Source: CAIYYX01 sp035530135 (GTDB taxonomy: Bacteria; Pseudomonadota; Gammaproteobacteria; Burkholderiales; Rhodocyclaceae). From it: a stretch of DNA of 64,000 nucleotides. The notes under the pieces were generated by a model. The model searched no databases, was not told the DNA's origin, and saw only the letters and a program-made list of their open reading frames with translations. A program made the position numbers and the translations under genes. Below, in pieces: positions 44,238-51,440 of the stretch (its first letter is position 1; each line of letters opens with the position of its first letter). The stretch is from positions 33,846-97,845 of the forward strand of contig DATKVJ010000133.1 in the NCBI GenBank assembly GCA_035530135.1, given 5' to 3'.

Positions 44238-44343
44238 TATACTAAACTTTGTGGCAAAATAGCCAGGATCAACTTCTGCGCAGCAGCCCGATGGCCGGCG
44301 TCCAGGCCAGATGCAGGATCATTGATGAACGACCGCGCCAGTT

Positions 44344-44365
44344 TCTATGCCCACCCTTGGGCATA
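44344..44365. other. Perfect hairpin upstream of the FAH-family gene
   Basis: CTATGCCC / GGGCATAG, an 8-bp perfect stem with a 6-nt loop, about 48 bp upstream of the ATG at 44413. There is no T-run, so it is more likely an operator or mRNA leader structure than a terminator. Confidence 0.35.
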
Positions 44366-44412
44366 GGACGCCAGGCAGGCGGCGGGTTTACGACAGACAA
44401 AAAGGTTGACTA

Positions 44413-45105
44413 ATGAGCTACGCTTTTCCCTTGCCCCAGGCCGCTTTGCCGATCGCCGGCGGCAACGATCTCTATCCGGTGCGGCGCATCTATTGCGTCG
44501 GCCGGAACTACGCCGAGCACGCCAAGGAAATGGGCTTTACCGGCCGCGAGCCGCCCTTTTTCTTCTGCAAGCCCGCCGACGCGGCGGTGCCGGTGCCGAA
44601 CAACACGGTAGGCGCGGTGGCCTTTCCGCCGAGGACCGAGAACTATCAGTACGAGATCGAGCTGGTGGTGGCGATCGGCGAGCGCGGCAGCAACATTCCC
44701 GTCGATCGCGCCAACGTGCACATCTTCGGCTACGCCGTCGGCCTCGACATGACGCGGCGGGACTTGCAACTGGCGCTGCGCGAAATAGGCCGGCCTTGGG
44801 AGCTGGGCAAGGCCTTCGACCAGTCGGCGCCGATCAGCCCCATCCATCGCCTGGGCGAGACCGGCATCATGGAGCGGGGCCCGATCTGGCTCAAGGTCAA
44901 CGGCGTGCAGAAGCAGCGGGGCGACCTCGGCGAACTGATCTGGTCGATCCCGGAGGTCATCAGCAATCTCTCCGAATATTTCACCCTGGAGCCGGGCGAT
45001 CTGATTTTCACGGGGACCCCCGCGGGGGTGGGCAAGGTGCAGCGGGGCGATACCCTGGTCGGCGGCGTCGACGGCCTGTGCGAACTGTCGATCAAGCTGG
45101 TCTAG
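44413..45105 (+). CDS. Fumarylacetoacetate hydrolase family protein (fumarylpyruvate hydrolase-like)
   Basis: 230 residues. 'RRIYCVGRNYAEHAKEMGFTGREPPFFFCKPADAAVPV' and 'NYQYEIELVVAIGERGSNI' match the short FAH enzymes such as NagK/fumarylpyruvate hydrolase. Metal ligands are in 'YEIELVVAIG' and 'GYAVGLDMTRRDLQ', and 'EPGDLIFTGTPAGVG' closes the site. It would cleave fumarylpyruvate to fumarate and pyruvate at the end of gentisate breakdown. No gentisate dioxygenase is nearby. Pairs with the divergent MarR regulator. Confidence 0.8.
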   Translation: MSYAFPLPQAALPIAGGNDLYPVRRIYCVGRNYAEHAKEMGFTGREPPFFFCKPADAAVPVPNNTVGAVAFPPRTENYQYEIELVVAIGERGSNIPVDRANVHIFGYAVGLDMTRRDLQLALREIGRPWELGKAFDQSAPISPIHRLGETGIMERGPIWLKVNGVQKQRGDLGELIWSIPEVISNLSEYFTLEPGDLIFTGTPAGVGKVQRGDTLVGGVDGLCELSIKLV

Positions 45106-45222
45106 GCACGCGCCCGAAGCCGCCGCGGCGCCAGCAAAACAACCGGATGCCGAGTAAGATGCCGGGGAATCGGCAGTTTTAAGACCGATGATGCACGACC
45201 ATTTCAACCAAGGAGACCAAGC

Positions 45223-46380
45223 ATGAAACTCAGAGTTTTACTCACCGCACTCGCCGCCGCCGTGGCCCTGCCGGCCGCGGCTCAGGACACGGTCAAGATC
45301 GGCGCCATCCTGCCGATGTCCGGGCCCTTCGCCAGCTACGGCCGGCAGATTGACAACGGCATGAAGCTGTACATGAAGCAGCACGGCGACGTCGTCGCCG
45401 GCAAGAAGATCGAGGTGCTGGTGCGCGACGATACCGGCCCGGCGCCCGAGATCACCAAGCGCCAGGCGCAGGAACTGATCGTCAAGGACAAGGTCAATCT
45501 CCTCGCCGGCTTCGGCCTGACGCCCAACGGCCTGGCCGTGGCGCCGCTCATCACCGAGGCGAAGATGCCGGCCGTCATCATGAACGCGGCGACCTCGATC
45601 ATCACCGCCAAGTCGCCCTACTTCGTCCGGGTCTCGATGACCCTGCCGCAGGTGACCGCGCCGATGGCGACCTGGGCGTTGCAGCACGGCATCAAGAAGG
45701 TCTATGTCCTGGTTTCCGACTACGGCCCCGGCTATGACGCCGAAGGCCAGTTCAAGAAGACCTTCACCGCGGGCGGCGGGCAAATCGTCGGCGACGTGCG
45801 GGTGCCGCTGAAGAGCCCCGATTTCTCGGCCTATCTGCAGCGCATCAAGGACACCAATCCCCAGGCGGTGTTCCTCTTCCTGCCCGCCGGCGAGCAGGGC
45901 GTGGCCTTCATGAAGGGCTTCCACGAGCGCGGTCTGGACAAGGCCGGCATCAAGCTGATCGCCACCGGCGACATCTCCGACGACAGCGTCATCGATTCCG
46001 AAGGCGATGCGGCGCTCGGCCTGATCACCAGCCATCACTACTCTGATGAGCACAAGTCGCCGTTGAACGCGGCCTTCCTCAAGGGCTACGCCGAAATCGA
46101 TCCGCAGATGCGCCCGAGCTTCATGGCGGTTGCCGGCTATGACGGCATGGCGCTGATCTACGCGGCGCTGACTAAGACCGGCGGCAGCACCGATGGCGAC
46201 AAGTTCATGGCGGCGGTGAAGGGCATGAAGCTGGAGAGCCCGCGCGGTCCGATCATGATCGATCCGGAGACCCGCGACATCGTCCAGAACATCTACATTC
46301 GCCGGGTCGAGAAGATCAAGGGCCACTACTACAACGTCGAGTTCGACACCTTCAAGGCGGTCAAGGATCCGGGCAAGTAA
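45223..46380 (+). CDS. Branched-chain amino acid/aromatic-type ABC substrate-binding protein
   Basis: 385 residues with a signal peptide (MKLRVLLTALAAAVALPAAAQ) and the type I periplasmic-binding fold of LivJ-like proteins: 'TVKIGAILPMSGPFASYGRQIDNGMKLYMKQ', 'ELIVKDKVNLLAGFGLTPNGLAVAPL', 'VYVLVSDYGPGYDAEGQFKKTFTAGGGQIVGDVRVPL'. In degraders such proteins often bind aromatic or alicyclic acids. No permease or ATPase genes are adjacent, so it is an orphan receptor. GGAG in 'ACCAAGGAGACC' supports the ATG. A strong GC hairpin follows the stop. Confidence 0.85.
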   Translation: MKLRVLLTALAAAVALPAAAQDTVKIGAILPMSGPFASYGRQIDNGMKLYMKQHGDVVAGKKIEVLVRDDTGPAPEITKRQAQELIVKDKVNLLAGFGLTPNGLAVAPLITEAKMPAVIMNAATSIITAKSPYFVRVSMTLPQVTAPMATWALQHGIKKVYVLVSDYGPGYDAEGQFKKTFTAGGGQIVGDVRVPLKSPDFSAYLQRIKDTNPQAVFLFLPAGEQGVAFMKGFHERGLDKAGIKLIATGDISDDSVIDSEGDAALGLITSHHYSDEHKSPLNAAFLKGYAEIDPQMRPSFMAVAGYDGMALIYAALTKTGGSTDGDKFMAAVKGMKLESPRGPIMIDPETRDIVQNIYIRRVEKIKGHYYNVEFDTFKAVKDPGK

Positions 46381-46388
46381 ATAGCCGG

Positions 46389-46413
46389 GGATGGGCGGCG
46401 CCGCCGCCCATCC
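46389..46413 (+). terminator. Hairpin after the substrate-binding protein gene
   Basis: GGATGGGCGGC / GCCGCCCATCC, an 11-bp perfect stem with a 3-nt loop, 8 bp after the stop. It is followed by ATTCCGTC rather than a T-run, so it may stabilise the mRNA end or act as a weak terminator. Confidence 0.45.
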
Positions 46414-46431
46414 ATTCCGTCGAGCCGTCTT

Positions 46432-46437
46432 GTATAC
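46432..46437. promoter_or_regulatory. Upstream GTATAC site
   Basis: A third GTATAC about 160 bp upstream of the paired GTATAC sites that overlap the gntR promoter. It could be an auxiliary operator for the GntR regulator, but a single 6-mer is weak evidence. Confidence 0.25.
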
Positions 46438-46572
46438 CGTTTAGCCGCTTTTTTCGAAATCCAGGCCTAGCGCCCTTCCGCGCTGACCTCTGATTTTCTC
46501 CCTTATTCCCGGTTTCAGCCAGCGTCCAAGCCGTTTCAGGTGGGTTGCGGGGGCCGACGCGGTCAATTGCCA

Positions 46573-46601
46573 TTGACAGCGATATGGGAATTATGTATAC
46601 A
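46573..46601 (+). promoter_or_regulatory. Sigma-70 promoter of gntR
   Basis: TTGACA (46573–46578), 17-bp spacer, TATACA (46596–46601). It lies 45 bp upstream of the gntR ATG and overlaps the palindromic GTATAC operators. Confidence 0.65.
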
Positions 46602-46611
46602 GTGCGTATAC
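46595..46611. promoter_or_regulatory. GntR/FCD operator: tandem GTATAC
   Basis: GTATAC at 46595–46600 and again at 46606–46611, centres 11 bp apart, i.e. on the same DNA face. They cover the -10 hexamer, so bound regulator would occlude RNA polymerase. GTATAC-containing palindromes are typical of FCD-type GntR regulators. Confidence 0.55.
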
Positions 46612-46645
46612 GTAAGCCTCGCCCATTCCGCATGGAGTTCCGCTC

Positions 46646-47404
46646 ATGGCCACCCCGATTCCGCTCGCGCGCGACGCCACGCAAACCGACCGAGCCGTTC
46701 TCGGCATCCGCGATCTGGTCTTGCGCGGCGAGTTCAAGGCCGGGGAGCGCCTGCCGGAACTGGCCTTGGCCGAGCTCCTCGGAGTCTCCCGCACCCCGGT
46801 TCGCGCGGCGCTGCAGAAGCTGGCCGAGGAAGGCCTGCTGGAGCCGGCGGCGTCGACCGGGTATCTGGTGCGCAGCTTCAGCGACAACGATATTTTCGAT
46901 GCCATCGAGGTGCGCGGAACGATAGAGGGCTTGGCGGCGCGCCTGGCGGCCGAGCGCGGCGTGTCGAAGCTGGTGTTGGACGAGATGCGCGACACGCTGG
47001 CGCAGATAGATCTGACGCTGGCCACGGCCAGTCCGGGCGATGCGCACCTGAGCCGGTACAGCGCCTTGAACGGTCGCTTCCACGAGCTGCTGCTGGAGGC
47101 CTCGGGCAGCGAAATGGTGGCGCGCGCGCTGACGCGCGTGACCTCGCTGCCGTTTGCCTCCGCCGATGCCTTCGTCGCGCTCCAGGCCGAGATTCCCGGC
47201 TCCCTGGAAATCCTGAAAATCGCCCAACTGCAGCACCACGAGATCGTCGGCGCGATCGAGGCGCGCTCCAGCGCCAGGGTCGAACCCCTGGTCAGGGAGC
47301 ATTCGCGCAACGCCCGCAAGAATCTCGAACTGGCGCTGAGGAACGGCGAGGCGATGAAACATTTTCCGGGCGCGCCGCTGATCCGCCGCCGCGGCGGCGC
47401 CTGA
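46646..47404 (+). CDS. GntR family regulator, FCD domain
   Basis: 252 residues. The GntR winged helix covers about 18–82 ('AVLGIRDLVLRGEFKAGERLPELALAELLGVSRTPVRAALQKLAEEGLLEPAASTGYLVRSF'). A helical FCD ligand domain follows, with 'NGRFHELLLEASGSEMV' and 'LQHHEIVGAIEARSSARVEPLVREHSRNARKNL' holding the metal/ligand histidines. It precedes the corrinoid methyltransferase operon by 31 bp in the same direction and has tandem GTATAC sites on its own promoter. It is the most likely regulator of that operon; the ligand may be the methylated substrate or a product. Confidence 0.88.
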   Translation: MATPIPLARDATQTDRAVLGIRDLVLRGEFKAGERLPELALAELLGVSRTPVRAALQKLAEEGLLEPAASTGYLVRSFSDNDIFDAIEVRGTIEGLAARLAAERGVSKLVLDEMRDTLAQIDLTLATASPGDAHLSRYSALNGRFHELLLEASGSEMVARALTRVTSLPFASADAFVALQAEIPGSLEILKIAQLQHHEIVGAIEARSSARVEPLVREHSRNARKNLELALRNGEAMKHFPGAPLIRRRGGA

Positions 47405-47435
47405 GATCCGAGCCGCCGAGCATGAATTCCTGATC

Positions 47436-48851
47436 ATGTACAAGGCCCGTCTCTGGTCGGTCCGCCATGCCCGCGCGCTACGCCGGATCTATGACGTCTT
47501 CAAACGCTGCGCTCCCCGCTTGGCACCCCTGATCCGACTGGTCGGCGCCAGGACGAGCGAAGCCGCCCTGCGTCCGCTGGAACGGGCCGCCAAGGGCCTG
47601 CTGTTCGACTGCCGGATGTGCGGACTATGCGTGCTCTCGGCCACCGGCATGGCCTGCCCGATGAACTGCGCCAAGGCGATGCGCAACGGCCCCTGCGGCG
47701 GCGTCCGGTCCGACGGCGGCTGCGAAGTGAAGCCCGACATGCCTTGCGTCTGGATCGAGGCCATAGAAGGCGGCGCGCGCATCGCCGGCAGCCGCGGCGA
47801 AGTCCCGACGACGATCCTGCCGCCCGTCGATCACAGCCGCGCTGGCCGCTCCACCTGGCTGCGGGTGATCAGCGGCGAGCCCGAGCCCGGTTCGCCCCCC
47901 GCCGTCGGCGCCGCCGTCGGACACGAGGCCGCCGGCTTCGAGCGGGCCTGCAACTCGGGGCGCCCGGTGGTCACGGTCGAAGTCGCTCCGCCGGACTCCG
48001 CCGACCCCGCCGCCCTGCTGGCCCGCGCCGGGCGCTTCAAGGGCTTGGTCGATGCCATCAACATCACCGACGGGGCGGGCGGCAATTGCCACATGTCCAG
48101 CGTCGCGGCCTCGGCGATCCTGGCCGCCGACGGCATGGTTCCCGTCTATCAGATCGCCTGCCGGGACCGCAACCGCATCGCCATCCAGGGGGATCTGCTC
48201 GGCGCGGCGGCGCTGGGCGTGAACAACATCCTCTGCCTCACCGGCGACGACGTCAGCCAAGGCGACCATCCCCAGGCCAAGCCGGTGTTCGATCTCGACG
48301 CGGTCTCCTTGCTGAGCATCGCGCGCGGCATGCGCGACCGCGGCGAATACGCCTCGGGCAGGAAGCTCGACCGAGCCCCCAGCCTGTTCATCGGCGCCAC
48401 CGCCAATCCCTTCGTCCCCCCCCACCGCGACCGGATCGTCAATCTCGAAAAGAAGGTGGAGGCCGGCGCCCAGTTCATCCAGACCCAGTTCTGCTTCGAT
48501 CTGCCGCTGCTCGAGGATTTCATGCGCGCGCTCAGGGCCAGGGAACTGCACCGGCGCTGCAAGATCATCGTCGGCGTCGGCACGCTGGGCAACGCCCGCG
48601 CGCTGCGTTGGATGGCGGCGCACGTGCCCGGCATCCACATCCCCGAGGCGCTGCTCGCGCGCATCGGCGGCGCCTCCGACCAGAAGGCGGAAGCGAAGCG
48701 CGCCTGCATCGAGATCATCGCCGCCGTCGCCGGCATCGATGGCGTGGCCGGCGTGCACGTGATGGGTCACAGAAACGAGGAGGTCCTGGCCGAGATCATA
48801 ATCGAGTCGGGACTGCGCCGAGGAATCACAACGACAGGAGACGGGACATGA
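47436..48851 (+). CDS. Fused MetV–MetF methylenetetrahydrofolate reductase
   Basis: 471 residues. The N-terminal ~150 residues carry a Cys-rich MTHFR_C/MetV-type module: Cys59, 62, 65, 74, 78, 87, 96 and 104 in the pattern CxxCxxC...CPMNC...GPCGG. The remainder is a MetF TIM barrel ('TVEVAPPDSADPAALLARAGRFKGLVDAINITDGAGG', 'IACRDRNRIAIQGDLLGAAALGVNNILCLTGDD', 'GAQFIQTQFCFDLPLLEDFMRAL'). In acetogens MetV and MetF are separate. It interconverts methylene- and methyl-THF. The N-terminal module suggests an electron partner other than NAD(P)H alone. It overlaps the corrinoid protein gene by 4 bp. Confidence 0.82.
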   Translation: MYKARLWSVRHARALRRIYDVFKRCAPRLAPLIRLVGARTSEAALRPLERAAKGLLFDCRMCGLCVLSATGMACPMNCAKAMRNGPCGGVRSDGGCEVKPDMPCVWIEAIEGGARIAGSRGEVPTTILPPVDHSRAGRSTWLRVISGEPEPGSPPAVGAAVGHEAAGFERACNSGRPVVTVEVAPPDSADPAALLARAGRFKGLVDAINITDGAGGNCHMSSVAASAILAADGMVPVYQIACRDRNRIAIQGDLLGAAALGVNNILCLTGDDVSQGDHPQAKPVFDLDAVSLLSIARGMRDRGEYASGRKLDRAPSLFIGATANPFVPPHRDRIVNLEKKVEAGAQFIQTQFCFDLPLLEDFMRALRARELHRRCKIIVGVGTLGNARALRWMAAHVPGIHIPEALLARIGGASDQKAEAKRACIEIIAAVAGIDGVAGVHVMGHRNEEVLAEIIIESGLRRGITTTGDGT

Positions 48852-49501
48852 ACGAAGAGGAAAAGCAGTTGGTGGAATGGCTGGCCGAGATGAACGAGGA
48901 CGACGCCCTGGCCCTGGCCAAGCGGATGCTGCTCGAGGACGGCAAGGATCCGCTGCGCGTCCTGGAGCTTTGCCGGATGGCGATGGATATCGTCGGCAAG
49001 CGCTTCGAGGAGGGCGAGTACTTCCTGCCCGAGCTGGTTCTGGCCGGCGAGATGCTGGAGTCGATCGGCGCCATCGCCAAGCCGCTGATCAAGCAGGCGC
49101 CCGGCGAGGAGGCCAAGAAGCTGGGCAAGATCCTGATCGGCACCGTGCATGGCGACCTGCACGACATCGGCAAGAACATCGTCAGCTTCATGCTCGACAT
49201 CAACGGCTTCGAGGTCAAGGACATCGGCATCGACGTGCCGGTGACGAGCTTCATCGAGGAGATCAACGGCTACCAGCCGGACGTGGTCGGACTGTCTGGC
49301 TTCCTCACCCTGGCCTTCGATTCGATGAAGGAGACCATCGCAGCCATCGACGGGGCGGGCTTGCGCGACAAGGTCAAGATCATGATCGGCGGCGGCCAGA
49401 TCGACGAGACCGTGCGCGCCTACACCGGCGCCGACGCCTTCGGCGTCAATGCCGTCGAAGCCGTCAATCTGTGCAAGGGCTGGATGGGGGCCGCGGCATG
49501 A
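48848..49501 (+). CDS. Corrinoid protein of a methyltransferase system
   Basis: 217 residues. A four-helix cap covers about 1–85 ('MEDDALALAKRMLLEDGKDPLRVLELCRMAMDIVGKRFEEGEYFLPELVLAGEML' region). The B12-binding Rossmann domain has the base-off/His-on motif D103-L-H105-D-I-G108 ('GTVHGDLHDIGKNIV'), followed by 'VVGLSGFLTLAFDSMKETI' and 'KIMIGGGQID'. It carries the methyl group between the UroD-type and the pterin-type methyltransferases. Size and layout match MtaC/MtvC-type carriers. ATGA overlaps at both ends. Confidence 0.92.
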   Translation: MNEEEKQLVEWLAEMNEDDALALAKRMLLEDGKDPLRVLELCRMAMDIVGKRFEEGEYFLPELVLAGEMLESIGAIAKPLIKQAPGEEAKKLGKILIGTVHGDLHDIGKNIVSFMLDINGFEVKDIGIDVPVTSFIEEINGYQPDVVGLSGFLTLAFDSMKETIAAIDGAGLRDKVKIMIGGGQIDETVRAYTGADAFGVNAVEAVNLCKGWMGAAA

Positions 49502-50751
49502 GCGACGACACCCCCGCCACCGAGGCATACGACCGGCGCTGGCAGCGCATCCTCGATTGCGTCGCGCTGAAGCAGCCCGACCGGATGCCGGTGGCCTTCT
49601 ACGCCACCTTCTGGCTGGCCAAGTACGGCAACATCTCGTGCCGCGAGCTGATGTACGACTACGAGAAGATCAAGGAGATCGCCGAGCGGGCGGTGCTCGA
49701 ATTCGACCCGGACGTCTATAGCACCCTGGTGCTCAGCACCGCCTCGGGCCCCTCCCTCGAAGCCATCGGCTTCAAGCAGCTGCAGTGGCCGGGACACGGC
49801 GTCGGCGACAACCAGCCCTACCAGTACCTCGACCGGGAATACATGAAGGCGGACGAATACGACGACTTCATCTTCGACCCCACCGGCTACTATCTGCATA
49901 CCTACCTGCCGCGCGTCGCCTCGGCCTTCGAAGGCTTCGAGGATCTGCCCGTCTTCCCCGGCCTCCACTACTTCCGCCTGATCGCCGGGATGCGTTCTTT
50001 CGCCAAGCCCAGCGTCCGCGCCGCCCTGGAAAAGGTCATCGCGGCGGCGGAGGAAGTGGAGCGCTTCGCCGGACACCACGCCGCCTTCACCGCGCGCATG
50101 GGCTCGCTCGGTTATCCCTGCACCAACGGCGCGACCGCGGTCTCGCCCTACGACTTCATCGCCGACTATTTCCGCGGTGCGCGCGGCATGATGACCGACA
50201 TCTTCCGCCACAAGGACAAGCTCCTGGAGCTGCTCGACAAGTGCTCGATCTTCCTGCTCAAGCAGACGGTCACGGCGGCCAGGGCTTCGGGCAACCCGGT
50301 CGTCTTCATCCCGATCCACTGGGCGCCGGACGCCTTCATGTCGGACAAGCAGTTCCGCCAGTTCTGGTGGCCGCCGTTCCGCAAGATGCTGATCGGCATG
50401 ATCGACGCGGGGCTGATCCCGATGCCGCTGTGGGAGGCGGACTGCACCAAGCGCCTGGAGATCATCAGGGACGTGCCGCCGGGCAAGTGCATCTACTGGT
50501 TCGAGCGCACCGACATGGTCAGGGCCTTCGAGGTGCTGGGCGACGTGGTCGCCCTGCGCGGCAACCTCTCGCCCTCGATGATGACCACCGGCGGGCCGGA
50601 GGAAGTGGATGCCGCCGTGCGCCATCTGGCGGAGAACGTCTTCCACAAGGGCGGCCGGCTGATCCTCGACTGCGCCTTCGGCCTGCCCGACGAGACGCCG
50701 GTGGCGAACGTGCGCGCCATGTTCGACGCCGCGCGCAAGTACGCCGGCTGA
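49498..50751 (+). CDS. Uroporphyrinogen decarboxylase-family corrinoid methyltransferase
   Basis: 417 residues of the UroD/MtaA superfamily TIM barrel ('RRWQRILDCVALKQPDRMPV' start, 'CTNGATAVSPYDFIADYFRGARGMMTDIFRHKDKLLELLDK' middle). Possible zinc ligands are in W312-E-A-D-C316 and C392 ('ILDCAFGLPDETPVANVRAMFDAARKY'). The His-x-Cys of MtaA/MtbA is replaced by E-A-D-C. Relatives include MtvB-type O-demethylases, CmuA and the estrogen-methylating Emt system, so the substrate cannot be read off. It should be the substrate-specific methyltransferase of this operon, working with the preceding corrinoid protein. Confidence 0.85.
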   Translation: MSDDTPATEAYDRRWQRILDCVALKQPDRMPVAFYATFWLAKYGNISCRELMYDYEKIKEIAERAVLEFDPDVYSTLVLSTASGPSLEAIGFKQLQWPGHGVGDNQPYQYLDREYMKADEYDDFIFDPTGYYLHTYLPRVASAFEGFEDLPVFPGLHYFRLIAGMRSFAKPSVRAALEKVIAAAEEVERFAGHHAAFTARMGSLGYPCTNGATAVSPYDFIADYFRGARGMMTDIFRHKDKLLELLDKCSIFLLKQTVTAARASGNPVVFIPIHWAPDAFMSDKQFRQFWWPPFRKMLIGMIDAGLIPMPLWEADCTKRLEIIRDVPPGKCIYWFERTDMVRAFEVLGDVVALRGNLSPSMMTTGGPEEVDAAVRHLAENVFHKGGRLILDCAFGLPDETPVANVRAMFDAARKYAG

Positions 50752-50753
50752 GC

Positions 50754-51440
50754 ATGCCCGTCGCCCGCGGCTTCGAGGTCCTGCGCGCTGCGCTGGCGGC
50801 CCCGATCAAGGGGCGGACATCCATCGCGCGCGAGCGCCTGCGCCTGGAGGCGGCGGCGCTGGTGCGGGACGAGCATCTGGTCGAGGCCGCCTACAGTTAC
50901 CGCATCGTGCCGCTCGAAGCGCCCGCAGCGGAACTGCTCCGCGTCGGCGGCGAGGAACTTCACGCGCCCTGGCTGATCCCCGAATCCGGCCAACTGACCG
51001 CGCTGGCCTGCGGCGTGTGCACCGTAGGCCCGCGGCTCGAGGCGCGGGTCGGCGAACTGTTCGCGCAGCGCCGCGCCTCGCTGGCGCTGGCCCTGGACGC
51101 GCTGGGCAACGAAATGCTCTTCGCCGTCTCGCGCCGCGCCCAGGACCGGATGCTGGTCGATGCCCGCCGGCGCGGCCTCTCCATGGCCGGCGAGCTGCGC
51201 GCCGGCGATCCCGGCTTGGCGCTGGAGGCTCAGGGTGCGGTGCTGCGTCTGGGCTGGGCGGAGACGATCGGCGTCCGTCTCGCTCACGGTCAGCTGATGC
51301 AGCCGATGAAGTCCACCTCGATGGTGCTGGGCGTCGGCATAGACCTGCCGCCGACCCGGTGGTCGCGCTGCGACGCCTGTCCCTCGCGGCAGAAGTGCGG
51401 CGGCGGTGGCGCCTTGTCGGCGCAGCCAGGACTGCCATGA
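50754..51440 (+). CDS. B12-dependent methionine synthase activation-domain-like protein
   Basis: 228 residues resembling the AdoMet-binding activation region of MetH as stand-alone proteins found beside corrinoid methyltransferases: 'YSYRIVPLEAPAAELLRVGGEELHAPWL', 'ACGVCTVGPRLEARVGELFAQRRASLALALDALGNEML', and 'MKSTSMVLGVGIDL'. The C-terminus carries Cys206-x2-Cys209-x5-Cys215, suggesting a metal or Fe–S site. Its role may be reductive methylation or repair of Co(II)-corrinoid, or a scaffold for the activator encoded next. Sequence is divergent; the call rests partly on context. Confidence 0.65.
   Translation: MPVARGFEVLRAALAAPIKGRTSIARERLRLEAAALVRDEHLVEAAYSYRIVPLEAPAAELLRVGGEELHAPWLIPESGQLTALACGVCTVGPRLEARVGELFAQRRASLALALDALGNEMLFAVSRRAQDRMLVDARRRGLSMAGELRAGDPGLALEAQGAVLRLGWAETIGVRLAHGQLMQPMKSTSMVLGVGIDLPPTRWSRCDACPSRQKCGGGGALSAQPGLP

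Noticed and set aside
47618..48847. Open frame extending the corrinoid protein upstream
   Set aside because: Shadow of metVF. The ATG at 48848 starts the typical corrinoid-protein helix bundle.
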